A program made the position numbers and the translations under genes. The notes beneath the pieces were generated by a model. That model did not search any database. It worked only from the letters and a program-made list of their open reading frames with translations, and was not told the DNA's origin. A stretch of 64,000 nucleotides of DNA from Megaleporinus macrocephalus (Eukaryota > Chordata > Actinopteri > Characiformes > Anostomidae): contig CM038728.1 of the NCBI GenBank assembly GCA_021613375.1, positions 32,483,907-32,547,906 of the forward strand. The letters run 5' to 3'. Shown piece by piece: positions 13,489 to 24,857 of this stretch; within the stretch, counting starts at the first letter, position 1; each line of letters opens with the position of its first letter.

Positions 13489-14089
13489 TTCATACAGCTG
13501 CTCCCTCTCCCTTTCTCTTGAAAGACCCTTCCTGCAGAACAGAAGCCCACCCATCCCCCATTGCCTCCTCCTCCTCACACACTCGGGCTGTGAAATCCGG
13601 GCAGTGTTTGAGGTGGTGGGGGGTGTTGGGGGGTCTGACTGTGATGGAGAAAACAGGGACTTGTACTCCTTCACCTCACTGCAAAATGTAGTCAGTCAGC
13701 CAGGACGTGTTCGGTGCCTGAAGTCTTCCGTTTTAGCCCTGGAGCTACGAGGCTAACGCTGAACACAGCTGATAAATGATCTGTTTCACTCAACGTGGAC
13801 GTACAGAGAAAATTTAAATGTATGTTTTTACTAAAACTCTACAGTACTGAGCTCAAAGCTGGAGAAAATGATCTGTACAGCTGTTTGTCAGGGCAGTGAA
13901 CATTTAATCACTCATAAAATTACATAAATACAAATAAACAAATAAACAATCATTGTTTTTCAGAATGTCTGATAGCTTGAAGGAACATTTGGCCCAAAAA
14001 AAAAAATTATTCTATGCAAATTGTGCTTTTTTAGTTTAGCAGCGGCGACGCCGACAACTTCTCTCAACCTGTGTACAGTGCCTTATTAA

Positions 14090-14594
14090 CCCTTTGATGT
14101 ACAACCTGGGTCAAAAGTGACCCGACTGAGATTTTATACTTTATATTTTTCCAATAAATTAATTTCATTGTTCCAGCTTCCATAAATTCCTCAATTTACT
14201 TGTTTTTGGTTATTACAAATATTTTTTATTTTTATATATCTTTTTTTTGTTTTATTAATTTGACTTTTATTACTTTAATGCACAAAATAGCTAAGAATTA
14301 ACCCCTATGTGTTCACTATGGAATTTGATAAGAAATGTTGATGTTTGTAAACAATTGCAGTCAGAACGTATTTACAAACACTAGTTTTGTTCATGAAGTA
14401 AATAAATAAGAATTAAAATAATTAAATAATTAAAAAAATAAAATAATGATCAAAAAGATTTTTAATGAGCCTTTGGAACGTTTAATAATGAAATAAACTG
14501 ATTTCAATGGATTTACCAAAGAGACACTCAGCAGTACATACAGTAACAGGAAATGAATACGGGTCAAGTTTGAACTGTGTTGGGCATCAAAGGG
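14090..14594. mobile_element. piggyBac-type MITE, 505 bp, with TTAA target duplications
   Basis: Starts CCCTTTGATG and ends CATCAAAGGG, with TTAA directly on both sides (14086-14089 and 14595-14598). The inverted ends extend with mismatches to about 35 bases, including GTCAAAAGTGACCCG against GTCAAACTTGACCCG. TTAA duplication and CCC/GGG ends are hallmarks of the piggyBac superfamily. There is no transposase inside. Confidence 0.88.
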
Positions 14595-14598
14595 TTAA

Positions 14599-15382
14599 GG
14601 TGGCACACAGTTGTAGTGCACAGTTATGACTTACTGTGAGTTATAAAAATGAACAGAACTGACAAGCAGACACTGTAGATCGCAGGGTTTGTATTCACAA
14701 TACACCTCAGGAGTTAGGAGTGCTGATCTAGAATCAGTATTTGTGGCAGTGACCGGTCAGTCATGTCTATAGCTCTCAGTAAGTCATACTGTACTCTGAA
14801 CCACATGTACAGGTCTGCTCTACCTTAAAGAAGACCTGAGTGAAGTTTTTTGCAGAAACAATCTGGGTGACTATTGAGTTCTATTAATCGTTGGCAACGT
14901 TAGACTTGTAGCTCCAGTTGTAAACTAAAGAAGCAGATTTTGGGCTCCAAGCATGTCTTAGTTGACCAACTACATCTGGGGTATGCTGGACTTTGGGTAA
15001 ATCAGAATAAGATGTTCAGTATGTACATTAATCATAACCAATACTTCATGCGAGAACCCAGCTAGATATTCATAGGTTAGAAGAAAACAACACATTCTGA
15101 CTACTGACCTCTGTGTTAATGTGTATTTATATTTATTCTAATAATGCAGCCAAATAAGAATTAAATATCACTGTGTATTGTTTTGACTGTAACAGTATCT
15201 GTTATTCATAAAAATTATAACATTATGGTACATACATATTACTGTTTCAGACTTAAGGAGTTGAGAGAATATGCTTATTAATTCCATTAATTCTGTGCTG
15301 TAAAACTTTTTGTCTGTCATGATCAGGAGGTTATCCCACCTTCCCGTGTGCCACTAATCACATCACATAATTGAGATGGTTA
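14599..15382. other. Gene-free stretch
   Basis: No gene, array or recognisable transposon seen. Confidence 0.45.
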
Positions 15383-15610
15383 AGTGAGATGGTTTAGATG
15401 TTCTTTACAATGTTGGTGATAAATATCATAATATACCTTCATGAACAACATCTCACACATCATGCAGTGTATGCATAACCAATTACTGTAATAACTTTCT
15501 GTAAGGGAGTTTTTAAAGGTGGACGTCTGGTTCTGTTCACCACCTCTGTGCACAGTTCTAGCTGTAATCTAGAACAGCAGTTTTACACCAAACTGCTCTG
15601 AATGAAAAAA
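15383..15610. repeat. Dispersed repeat family 2, partial copy
   Basis: Shares GAGATGGTTTAGATG, TGTAATAACTTTCTGT, GGTGGACGTCTGGTTC and TTTTACACCAAAC with copies at 40366-40826, 51800-52190 and 61370-61575. A fragment (GTGGTGGTGATGGGAACCAG) lies at 7155. Confidence 0.7.
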
Positions 15611-16196
15611 AGATCTCTTTCTTCAACAACTGACACGTCCATGAATGTCGGAACCTACTATTCTTTGGTTCCAGTAAGGAACAATTTTTTCAGATTCTGA
15701 ACTGATTTATTTAATGCATTAAATGGTTTACAATTAGGTGCACAAACCAGAATGGGTGTTGATGGTTCCATATAGAACCAGTTTCCTTGCTAAAGAACAC
15801 TTAAACCCGTCTTATCAAAGTGTGTACCAGCTTGTGCCTCACCATTTAAGGAGGAATAAAAAAGTTTGATTACCCTTTTGCTCGTGTAAAGCTCCACTTG
15901 AGTGGGCCTTGTTTCACCAGTGGAGGTCCAGTTATGTAGTGCAGAATTTGACTGGCTGGTTTATATGGGAGTACAGATCTCTGTAATTTTCCCAAACTAC
16001 CCAGATGGAAACATCATAACAATAGCAACACTCTGTGCGACTAACTAGCATTTAGAGTAGCATTAGGCTAATACAGTGGGTTCCTTTCGAGATATTTTGG
16101 TTTACTACGTCTTGTAATTTGGCCATCACTTATTATTATATATATAATTATGATTATTATATATTATAATTATTATAATATTATTTTATATTATTA

Positions 16197-16485
16197 TAAA
16201 AGCTAGTAAATGAGAAGTTGAACTTCATCTGTTTACCTGACTTTGTTATTTCGTTACCGAGATGTGGATTCAAGTAGAATTGTTGTTACTGAGCAGCTCT
16301 GAGCATTATAGGCGGTCCTTCACACCCAAATTATTTCTGGGCAGACTAAAAACTACAAACATGGCAGATTTATACTCGATTAAAATTTGGGAGGTCGTTG
16401 GTAATCATTCAAATTACACCACATACCCAGGAAATACTAATCCAGCTCCAATAGGGCTTTAGCTTTTGACATGTTGTTAAAGTTC
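16197..16485. repeat. Spaced ~285-bp direct duplication, copy 1
   Basis: From AAAGCTAGTAAATGAGAAG to TTTTGACATGTTGTTAAAG. A second copy lies at 16739-17023 with about 90% similarity and an internal deletion. Confidence 0.85.
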
Positions 16486-16738
16486 CATTAATTTGTTAAC
16501 TATGTCAGTCTAAAGAAACAAGACATGCGTTAGCTGCTCAACTACACACTTTAGAGAGAAGGTTCTTTGAGGGTTCTTTAACAAAGAAACAGGTTCCCAT
16601 TGCACGATTTATGGGTTCTTTGTAATAGTAGAATTCTTCAGATTGATGGAGAATGTTCTGTAGAAGCATCTATACAGAATCCTGTTCTATGTAGCATCAA
16701 GACCAGTTTTGCTATTGTTGGAATGAGAACATCTGAAC

Positions 16739-17023
16739 AAAAGCTAGTAAATGAGAAGTTGAACTTCAGCCTCATCTGTTTACCCAGCTTTGTTATTACG
16801 TTACCAAGATGTGGATTCAAGTAGGATTGTTGTTACTGAGCAGCTCTCAGAATTATAGGAGGTCATTCACTCCCAAATTATTACTGGGCAGACTAAAAAA
16901 CTACAAATATGGCAGATTTATACTGGATTAAAATGACACTATATACTCAAATTACACTATATACTCAGAAAATACTAATCCAGCTCCAATAGGGCTTTAG
17001 CTTTTGACATGTTGTTGAAGATC
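16739..17023. repeat. Spaced ~285-bp direct duplication, copy 2
   Basis: From AAGCTAGTAAATGAGAAG to TTTTGACATGTTGTTGAAG. It is separated from copy 1 by about 250 bases. No coding frame is shared by the copies. Confidence 0.85.
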
Positions 17024-17083
17024 CTAATCATCTTTTTTTTTTTTTAGGGTAAAACTTTTCAGGAAAACTGTTGACGGATCGTT

Positions 17084-17811
17084 CCCTTACAAAAAAGAAG
17101 TTTATTCAAGTGTACCATTAGTTTACTTCTTCTAAACTAAAAGGAAGTGAGTACTTCTCAGTGATATACTAAACACAGTTATACTTAGATATGCTTGGGT
17201 TATACTAACAAGTATAGAACAGTCTAAGTATATTTGTCCTTTACTTGTAATTAATCTTTTGATTGAGATAGTAGAAGTAAGTATTCTTGCTCTGCACAAA
17301 AACACGTCCAGTCCAATATTTATTTAAAATTTGATTTATAAAGATTTATAAAGATACAAATATGTTTCTTAATCTGAGTGTGTCTTGTTTATTTTACGTG
17401 TGTCCACTGGTGAGTAAGTAAACGTTGTTAAGTTCTATTTTAAGTAGAAAAAAAACCCTTAAACCTAGTCATATACTTTAAAGTACAACAATAATATAAG
17501 CAGTAAATTATAAGTATTAAGTTCACTTAAAGAAAACGTACAAGCTAGTAAACTAACAATTAAGTTTACTTTTAGTGTAGTTGCAGTGCAAAAGATGTAA
17601 ACTAGTTGTATACTTGGTTTACTACTCTTACACTTAAAGTGTACTTAAAAGTATACTTTTAAAAACTAGAAAGTGGGCCAATTTAGTCCCAAGAAGTATA
17701 AAATAGTACATATACAAGTGTACTACTAGTACAATGATATTAGTACATAAAGTAACTGCATAAAGTATACTTAATAAAATGAACTTTAAGTATACTTATT
17801 TTCTGTAACGG
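17084..17811 (-). mobile_element. 728-bp inverted-repeat transposon, copy B
   Basis: Starts CCCTTACAAAAAAGAAG. Its full length matches the reverse complement of the element at 7595-8329. The right end has decayed to CTGTAACGG. Confidence 0.85.
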
Positions 17812-18165
17812 TTAACAAACTGTCCCGATACTTAAGTATAAGTTTCTAGTTAGAAAGTCAGACAGCTAGATTTGAAGTAAGAGCAGATAAACTGGGGCGG
17901 AGGTGGCTTTGATTTTCACCAGATCATTCCTGTGCCGCCTCCACACATGCATGCTGCCTTTCTGCCTTGTGGAAAATCCACACCCGGCCTCGCTAAACAA
18001 ATTTACAAAGTCAATGACACTCAGGTCAGCAGCGTGGAGGTCACCTACCTGTCACACACACTCTACCACAACAAAAAAACCCACAACAGAACCCCGCCGC
18101 AGGCCCTTTCGTAAGTTTACTCCTCTTAAACCCAAACACAGCACCTTCACCACAGCAGCCGTCAG
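17812..18165. other. Sequence 3' of basp1
   Basis: Downstream flank of basp1. No independent gene seen. Confidence 0.4.
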
Positions 18166-18937
18166 GTTTCCGTCATACATTTATTTGAAATACGTTGTTT
18201 TTTTTAAATATAGCACAAGTTAACAAAAGACTGTCCCAGTCTCAGGCACTCGTTCCTGGTAAGAATGAAAGGTGTGAAAATGAAAGCACCAAAGGTCTCA
18301 AAGGAATAGGAAGCTTTTTTTCTTTTTTTTTCTAATCCATCACATTGAAAACGAACATTCCTCCTCACTGATTCGGCGCAGTTAAAAATCTTCATTCGGA
18401 TACGGAAAGGATATGTGAAATCTAAATCAGATTATATGCTATTAAATGCTACAACCCAGTTTTTTTTCATTATTATCAGAATCACACGCAAAAAAAAACA
18501 CAAGACTATTCATTCCAATCAGGTTTTTTTTTCTTTTTTAATGTCCAGAGTTTTGATCTGCGGTCCAGTTCGTTTGTCTGTGTATGTCTAACTATTGTTC
18601 ACATTCCGGTTTACATATTCACCAGCCAGCCTTCGCCCCACACGGCAGGGTACGAACACAACTTCCAACACTGTCCACTCTCTCTTTCTCGCTTTCTCTT
18701 TGACTTTTCTTTTTTTCCTTCTTTCCGTAATCCTCTCTCACTCCTTCATTTTGTCCCTCATTTAGCTCTCAAGTGGTTGCATTTCTTTTTTGGGTTGACC
18801 AGAAATTCCTCTTCTTTTTTTTTTTGGCCTGAGAATACCACGACAGGCATTTTCGACATCTATTTTCAGAGAGCCTGTGTTCTTTCTTGGACTTTTCTCA
18901 ATTGCATCAGAATGGAATTCACATTTCAAGGGTTTCT
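18166..18937 (-). other. basp1: basp1 3' UTR with polyadenylation signal
   Basis: Downstream of the basp1 stop codon the minus strand runs about 0.75 kb without splice signals. It is rich in A and T runs and reaches a canonical AATAAA at 18185-18180 (TTTATT on the plus strand). Cleavage would be expected some 10-25 bases further, near 18165. The length is in the range known for BASP1 3' UTRs. Extent is inferred; no transcript is available. Confidence 0.6.
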
Positions 18938-20926
18938 TCAGATGGTGTCGATGGCCTGGCTGACCACCGTCTCTCCGGCGGGGTCAGCGGCTAGGCTTAA
19001 ATCCTTTTTCAGTTCACACTCGGTGTGTTCTTGGGCAGCTCGTTCTGCCACGACTCCGTTCACATGCTCCTCGCAGTCTCCATTGGCATCGCCGTTGACC
19101 TTCTCCTTACAATCCCCGTTCACTTTAGGTTCGGCTCCAGAAGGTTCTTCCTTCACCGCGGCGGCATCGCACTCGCCGTTGTCCAGCTTTTCCTCTGTGA
19201 CGCTAGGGGCAGCGCTGGGCTCCTCAGCTGAAAGCTCATTGGCTGAAGCTGATTCGGAAATCACAATCTCAGGAATGGGTTCCTCGCTCTCCGGCTGGGT
19301 TGCAGGTTCAGGCTCCGAAGGTTCGGGAGCAGCGACGGGTTCAGGTTCAGGTTCTGGGGCTGCAGCAATGGGTTCAGGTTCTGGGGCTGCAGCAATGGGT
19401 TCAGGTTCTGGTTCTGGGGCTGCATCCATGGGTTCAGCTTCAGGGGCTTCAGCAGTGGGTTCTTGTAAAGGTTCTGGCTGTGCTGCCTCTGTGGTTTCTG
19501 TATTTTCAGTGGACACCTGCTGGACTTCAATGGAGCTTAAAACCTCCTGGACGGCTTCCTCCACTACCTGTGCTGCTGCAAGCTCTTCTGGCGTGGTTGC
19601 AGGTTCTTCTGGTGCAGCTGCAGGCTCTTCTGCCACAGCTGCAGGCTGTTCTGGTGCAGCTGCAGGCTCTTCTGGTGCAGCTACAGGCTCTTCTGGTGCA
19701 GCTACTGGCTCTTCTGGTGCAGCTACTGGTTCTTCTGGTGCAGCTGCTGGTTCTTCTGGTGCAGCTAGTGGCTCTTCTGGTGCGGCTACAGATTCTTCTG
19801 GCGCAGCTACAGGTTCTTCTGGTGCAATTATGGGTTCTACTGGTGAAGCTACGGATTCTTCTGGTGTAGGTGCAGACTCCTCAGTTGCTGCTACTGGCTC
19901 TTCTGGCGCAGGTGTAGGTTCTTCTGGTGCAGCTACAGACTCTACTGGCTTAGGTTCTGGTTCCTCCGCTGCAGGTGTTGGCTCTGCCGACGGTGGTTCC
20001 TGAGGTGGATCTACAGGTGCCACTGGGGTAGCTGCAGGCTCTACTGGGGCCACTACAGGTTCCTCAGGGGCAGCTTCAGGCTCTACTGGGGTAGGCTCTG
20101 GTTCTGCAGCAGCTGGCTCTTGTGGTAGAACTTCTGGTTCCGAAGGTGCAGCTGCTGCTTCCTCTGGGGCGGGAGCTGATTCCACTTGTGTAATTAAAGC
20201 CTCCACAGGGGCAACTACTGGAGACTGTACTGGGGCCTCCTCTGAGGGAGTAACTGATGTAGCTTCAGGCTCCACTGTGGCAGATACAGTCTCTACTGGG
20301 GCAGCAACAGCTTCCACTACAGTCACCTCCACAGGCGCTGCCTCCACAGGGGCAGGTGCAGGCTCCTCCTGGGCAGCAGCAGGCACCTCTGGGGCGGGAG
20401 CTTCCTCAATTTGGGCAGATACTGCTTCCACAGTGGGTGCTGGAGCAGCCTCCACTGCGGCAGCTGATGGTTCTTCTGGTGTGACCACTGGCTCCTTTGA
20501 GACCTGCTCCTCTGGGGCAGATTTGGCCTCTACAGGGGTAGGTGCAGCTTCCAGAGGGGCAGCTGGAGCTTCCACTGGAGCAGTTACAGGTTCTACAGGG
20601 GCTGGAGGTTTCTCTGGTGCAGCCTCTGGTTCCTTCGGAGCTGCTGCAGCTTCCACTGGTGAAGCAGCTGACGGTTCTTCTGGTGCAGCTGCAGGTTCCT
20701 GGGTCGCTGCAGAACCTTCCTTTACATCTGTAGGTGCAGCAGCTTGCTCAGCTGGAGCAGCAGCTTGAGTCTCCGCCGCTTGTTCCGCTGGCTGGGTGGC
20801 CTCAGTGGCTGGAGCTTCATCCTTCTGCTCCGAGGCAGATGTTGTTACCACCGCGTTCGCCTCCTTTTTATCTTTGGGATCACTGACGTCGTACCCCTTC
20901 TTCTTCTTGCTCAGCTTACCTCCCAT
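18938..20926 (-). CDS. basp1: Brain acid soluble protein 1 (BASP1/NAP-22/CAP-23), complete coding region in one exon
   Basis: The 662-residue product starts [12 protein letters not shown]. Known for the family: Gly2 is myristoylated, and the adjacent lysine-rich stretch binds acidic phospholipids and calmodulin at the inner face of the plasma membrane in neurons and growth cones. In the nucleus BASP1 acts as a WT1 co-repressor. Seen here: the N-terminal effector region (about residues 1-25) is followed by a long disordered Ala/Pro/Glu-rich body. Residues about 333-445 form a regular seven-residue repeat of the type APEEPVA, and the C-terminal 100 residues are mixed acidic. There is no membrane segment or folded domain. 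The start is secure: the ATG lies 8 bases after a pyrimidine tract ending CCAG (acceptor AG at 20936-20935), which fits the family's non-coding first exon and single coding exon. Human BASP1 has about 227 residues, so this protein is nearly three times longer, mainly by repeat growth. Identity rests on the N-terminus and overall composition. Confidence 0.93.
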   Translation of the reverse strand: MGGKLSKKKKGYDVSDPKDKKEANAVVTTSASEQKDEAPATEATQPAEQAAETQAAAPAEQAAAPTDVKEGSAATQEPAAAPEEPSAASPVEAAAAPKEPEAAPEKPPAPVEPVTAPVEAPAAPLEAAPTPVEAKSAPEEQVSKEPVVTPEEPSAAAVEAAPAPTVEAVSAQIEEAPAPEVPAAAQEEPAPAPVEAAPVEVTVVEAVAAPVETVSATVEPEATSVTPSEEAPVQSPVVAPVEALITQVESAPAPEEAAAAPSEPEVLPQEPAAAEPEPTPVEPEAAPEEPVVAPVEPAATPVAPVDPPQEPPSAEPTPAAEEPEPKPVESVAAPEEPTPAPEEPVAATEESAPTPEESVASPVEPIIAPEEPVAAPEESVAAPEEPLAAPEEPAAAPEEPVAAPEEPVAAPEEPVAAPEEPAAAPEQPAAVAEEPAAAPEEPATTPEELAAAQVVEEAVQEVLSSIEVQQVSTENTETTEAAQPEPLQEPTAEAPEAEPMDAAPEPEPEPIAAAPEPEPIAAAPEPEPEPVAAPEPSEPEPATQPESEEPIPEIVISESASANELSAEEPSAAPSVTEEKLDNGECDAAAVKEEPSGAEPKVNGDCKEKVNGDANGDCEEHVNGVVAERAAQEHTECELKKDLSLAADPAGETVVSQAIDTI
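19592..19930 (-). repeat. basp1: 21-bp coding minisatellite in basp1
   Basis: On the plus strand the unit reads GCTACTGGCTCTTCTGGTGCA (one codon set per 21 bases, encoding APEEPVA on the minus strand), with about 15 near-identical copies. Being a multiple of three, copy-number change keeps the frame. Confidence 0.92.
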
Positions 20927-21050
20927 GATGTGTCCTGGAAAAAGACAGGAGATCTAGTTTAAGTAATGGAAAAAGAGACATTTCAAATTAACCCTTTGCC
21001 TGTGATCAGCCAAGACATGTTCAGACTTCTTCTGGCACTGGATCTAGAAG

Positions 21051-21076
21051 GCTACAGGTTCTTCTGGTGCAGCTAC
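21051..21076. repeat. Fragment of the basp1 coding repeat in the basp1 intron
   Basis: GCTACAGGTTCTTCTGGTGC and six more bases match the 21-bp coding repeat almost exactly, yet lie about 125 bases outside the coding exon. Confidence 0.8.
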
Positions 21077-21080
21077 ATAA

Positions 21081-21143
21081 CCCCTTTACTGCAAGTCACA
21101 CAGCAAACTATATAAGCCTGCTGTGTGACTTGCGGTAAAGGGG
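21081..21143. repeat. 25-bp-arm inverted repeat (hairpin)
   Basis: Left arm CCCCTTTACTGCAAGTCACA + CAGCA (21081-21105), 13-base loop, right arm 21119-21143. One T/C difference only, which would still pair as G-U in RNA. Confidence 0.9.
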
Positions 21144-21900
21144 GTACCTTTGCCAGACTATCGCTTTAATATCCACTGGACAAATTTGATTTTTGGCCAA
21201 AGAACCACTTTAATTAACCATAAAGTGGAGAAGAATGATAAAAGTTGACGCCGTGTACGACCGCCAACAACTCTGTCCTTTCTCGAAGGGCACACAGTCA
21301 ACGTTGCCTAAAACAAACTCTGCCAAGGAGAGAGACCGAGTGCAGTCCAAGCTGGGTGGAAGAGGGGGATGGACGAAAGACAAACGGCTGAACGGCTACT
21401 GGCAGGCCTTCACATGGCTCTTGTAAACTCCAAACTAGGCTCTTGTGTGTGTAACTGTGGAATGTGGAGTAAGCGGTCTGCCAAGAGAGCGTCCATTCTT
21501 CACTTTGAGTCATTTCAGGTTTTAAGGATAGCACTCGCAGCAACTCTCTCACGAGAAGGGCAGAAGGACCGAAGAGGACCACTTAAAGAAAAGAGAAAAA
21601 ATAAGAAGAAAAAACAGACTCGGTGTCCTGGGAAAGTAAGATTCAGGTTAAACTCACTGCCAAGGCTGAATTTAGTACGTCAGCATACATGAAAATGATC
21701 TGCTCGTACAAGAAAGCCCCATTTCTAAGCTGATTGTTTCACTCTAGGGCGAAACTGATCAGTGGGTACAAAAATTTGCAATAATTAATTGATATGTTTG
21801 CTATTAAATATCACAGAGGTTTTTTTTATATTTGCATACTGAGTGTGTCCAAGAAAGTTCCCATTTGGAACAGAGGGGGCGCCAAAACCTCACATTGGAT

Positions 21901-21920
<20 letters not shown>

Positions 21921-21981
<61 letters not shown>
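21921..21981. repeat. (TA)n microsatellite after a poly(A) run
   Basis: 19 A residues (21902-21920), then about 30 TA units. It lies in the basp1 intron. Confidence 0.95.
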
Positions 21982-21985
<4 letters not shown>

Positions 21986-22054
21986 CACAAAGCATGGTCT
22001 GTTTCAAATCTGGCAAATTTTATGATACAATAAGGGACAAATTTGCATAATTAA

Positions 22055-22465
22055 AGGAGCAATATGTAATATGATGCAGTCTGTCCCTCCTTTCCTCTGT
22101 CTTCACTTCTCCCCCGTTTTCCTGCACATCTCAGGATTAAACTTCATTCCTTTCCTCTCCAAGAGCTTCTCCAGTGATGAAAACAGCACCATTATAACCT
22201 CTTGTTCTGCTGCTATCTTTGGTACTGGTGTTCTTTGCTAGCTTTAATCTTTGGCAGCAGACATGCTTCTTCTGCATCTGGTCATGTGGTACTGAGGCTG
22301 ACTCGACACTACAGTGACTCGCTATCACATCTAGAGGCTTTCTGGCTGGCTTTTAGTAGGTATCTCTGCAACATGATACATGAACCTTTTTGACATGACT
22401 CATTTGGGAATGTTAAACTAAAAACCTTAAGACATATTGATTACGTATTTTTACATATTGCTCCT
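22055..22465. mobile_element. 411-bp MITE with TTAA flanks
   Basis: Left end AGGAGCAATATGTAA, inverted at the right end (TTACATATTGCTCCT). TTAA flanks on both sides (22051-22054 and 22466-22469). No coding capacity. The end sequence differs from the element at 14090, so it is a different family. It lies in the basp1 intron. Confidence 0.85.
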
Positions 22466-22469
22466 TTAA

Positions 22470-23860
22470 GCATGTTCTCTGTAATAAGAAAAAATCTTTA
22501 ATTTAGTCATTTTGTTCTGTTTTCACATATTTTATTTATATGTACATATATTTATACATATCTTTCTCCTGTAAAGATTCCATTGAGGTTTGTTTTGCCT
22601 GTTCATATGAAATATTACTTATTTTATTACTTGTATTGGTACTAGTAGTAATATTTAACATTATTATCATCAGCATTACATAATCAAACAAACCTTTACC
22701 CTATTTACTTCATGGCAATAATCTGAGAAGTGGCCTCAGCCTCGGCGCTGCTGAGCTCACAATACAATGCGAACAAGCCCTGTAGAGCAGTGCTGCATTA
22801 GCGCGAGGCTGTTAGGAGCCATTAGAGGTTTGCTCACGGCTGGCTTTAGTGTAGTGAGGAGATAAGGGTGAGGGGAAAACGTCTGATTAGATAAAACACA
22901 ACGGCAAACACGGAACCTCACACTTTTCTCAAGCAAACACAAAAAAACTGGACGCATTCATCAGAGCTGTCACCGTTTAGACAGTCAACAGGTTCACCTC
23001 ATTTAAAAAAGTGAAGCTAATCGTGTACAGTGGAAGGTCTGAACATCATTTCTCTTTTTGAACAGTTGAAAAATGGAGAAGAGCAGGTTTCGGCACACTG
23101 TTAGTTCCTGTTCATCAAACAGAATTCCGAAAAAAAAACAGCTTACTCATGACATCCAAGCAAGCCACTGCATTTACATAAATATGGAGCTATTCTTTGG
23201 CAAATACACAACTACGTAAGTGCAAATAACATTCAAGCTACAGGGTTTATAGAACTGAAGACTGAACACCTCATCATATTTAAATGATATGCATGTTCAT
23301 TTGAGCATATTTATAAAAATAGGCCTCAATTATGCTAAACAGCAACGGCTGCAGCGCCAAAGCAAAAGCTTTTATTACTTGACAGTTGCATGTGCTGCAG
23401 CTAGGGGTGTAGATGCAACAGGAGCTGCACCAGAGGGGTAATTATAAGGTTGGAGAGGGGGGTTGAGGAAGGGGGGGGTTGGGTAATTACACTAGGAGCT
23501 GTCCATAGTGCTGCACTGGGGCAACTAAGACCGGATGCGTCGTCATGTATCCAGCCAATGCACCAATCAATCCTAAAGCACAAGCGTGTGCCAGCTTTCA
23601 TTATAGCCAGCTGTAGGCACTTATCTTCCCCTGCATGACATTAAAACAGCACAATATACACCAGCAAACCACAATACTGTAGAAAAATCTACGCATAGCA
23701 TATAACAGTAGGGGATTAGACTAAGCAGGCCCCTATAGAGTGCTGACACCAGCAATATGACTAGCACATGGTGATCCATGATGAATCTACTGTTGCAACC
23801 ACAAAACGTTCATGCAAACTATATAACACAATTGGGTGAAGCCAAATGAGCATCCATATA
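22470..23860. other. basp1 intron, no gene
   Basis: No repeat array. The patch 22725-22940 has higher complexity and GC content than its neighbours and could be a conserved regulatory element; nothing in the sequence proves it. Confidence 0.4.
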
Positions 23861-23862
23861 AC

Positions 23863-23865
<3 letters not shown>

Positions 23866-23940
<75 letters not shown>
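23866..23940. repeat. (TA)n/(TG)n compound microsatellite
   Basis: TA repeats to about 23926, then TG repeats to 23940. Confidence 0.95.
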
Positions 23941-23941
<1 letters not shown>

Positions 23942-24499
23942 CATGTGATATGGCTGAAGCAGCAAAACCTCACACTGCCATGTTAATTCACAGCAAGGAA
24001 GGGCAATTCAAGGGTGGTAAGAAATGCATTCGTAAAGCCAAATGTCCCACTGACTGTAGCCCCCCCTCCTATTCCTCCTTTGTTCCCTTTCTAGCCCCCC
24101 TGCAGCCTCATGGCCCCACGCGACAGATGGGGAAATTGAAAACTGGTGCAGAGCAAGTTTAATCTAAGAAAAAAAAACCAGCTTGAGCAAAAGTACCAGC
24201 CGTAAGAAAGCCACGAGCTACCTGTGGGGCAAAAAAAAGCCCCAGCAGCCCACCCTGAGCAGCACAAAGCAGCAACGTCAGCATACATGGCATTAACACT
24301 AATAATCACTGAACCACTTTCTTTTTTTCCTATGCATTACAATGCATTACATTTCCATCACATTACATCCCAAACCACCACTTTCTTTAATTTCCCTGCA
24401 TTCCAGTAACACTTTCACGACCCCGGGGGTCTCTTCCCAGCTCCACACTTATCTTAATAGCGACAGACTAAAAGATATAAAACACCATATTTTAATATC

Positions 24500-24809
24500 C
24501 GCGGCCTGAATTCCCAATTTTACCGCGCATTCGGTGAGAGTTAAAGCAAATCTCGAGGTGGCAAAACTGAAGAGTGGAGAACAAAGAACACACAGAGCAT
24601 CCACCCCTCTATCAGCTACCCGAACGCCGGTGCACCAAATTACCCTACAGAGGCTTTGCCGAGCGCCGGGCACGTGCGCACCGCGTGAGAAAGGAGTGAG
24701 TAAAAACGCGTGAAAAGTGGAGTTTGTACAGACCTGCTGTGGATGGAAAGCCCGGAGAGGAAAAAGGCTGCTAATGTGCGGAATGATGTGAATCCAGCTG
24801 CTCCTCTCC

Positions 24810-24857
<48 letters not shown>

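Larger units (their letters stand above)
20934..24737 (-). other. basp1: basp1 5' intron (proposed extent)
   Basis: The acceptor side is clear: CTTTTTCCAG ends at 20935 on the minus strand. The donor side is a proposal: a minus-strand CAG/GTCTGT near 24737, inside the CpG-rich stretch. The intron would hold a fragment of the coding repeat (21051-21076), a hairpin (21081-21143), a TTAA-flanked inverted-repeat element (22055-22465), (TA)n runs at 21921-21981 and 23866-23926, and otherwise unremarkable sequence. Confidence 0.45.

Noticed and set aside
17807..17816. TTAA target duplication for copy B of the CCCTTAC element
   Set aside because: TTAA occurs only on the right flank; the left flank reads CGTT, so it is not a duplication.
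18777..20003. 408-codon plus-strand frame rich in Gly/Ser/Ala
   Set aside because: Antisense shadow of the basp1 repeat region; the minus-strand frame is the known gene.
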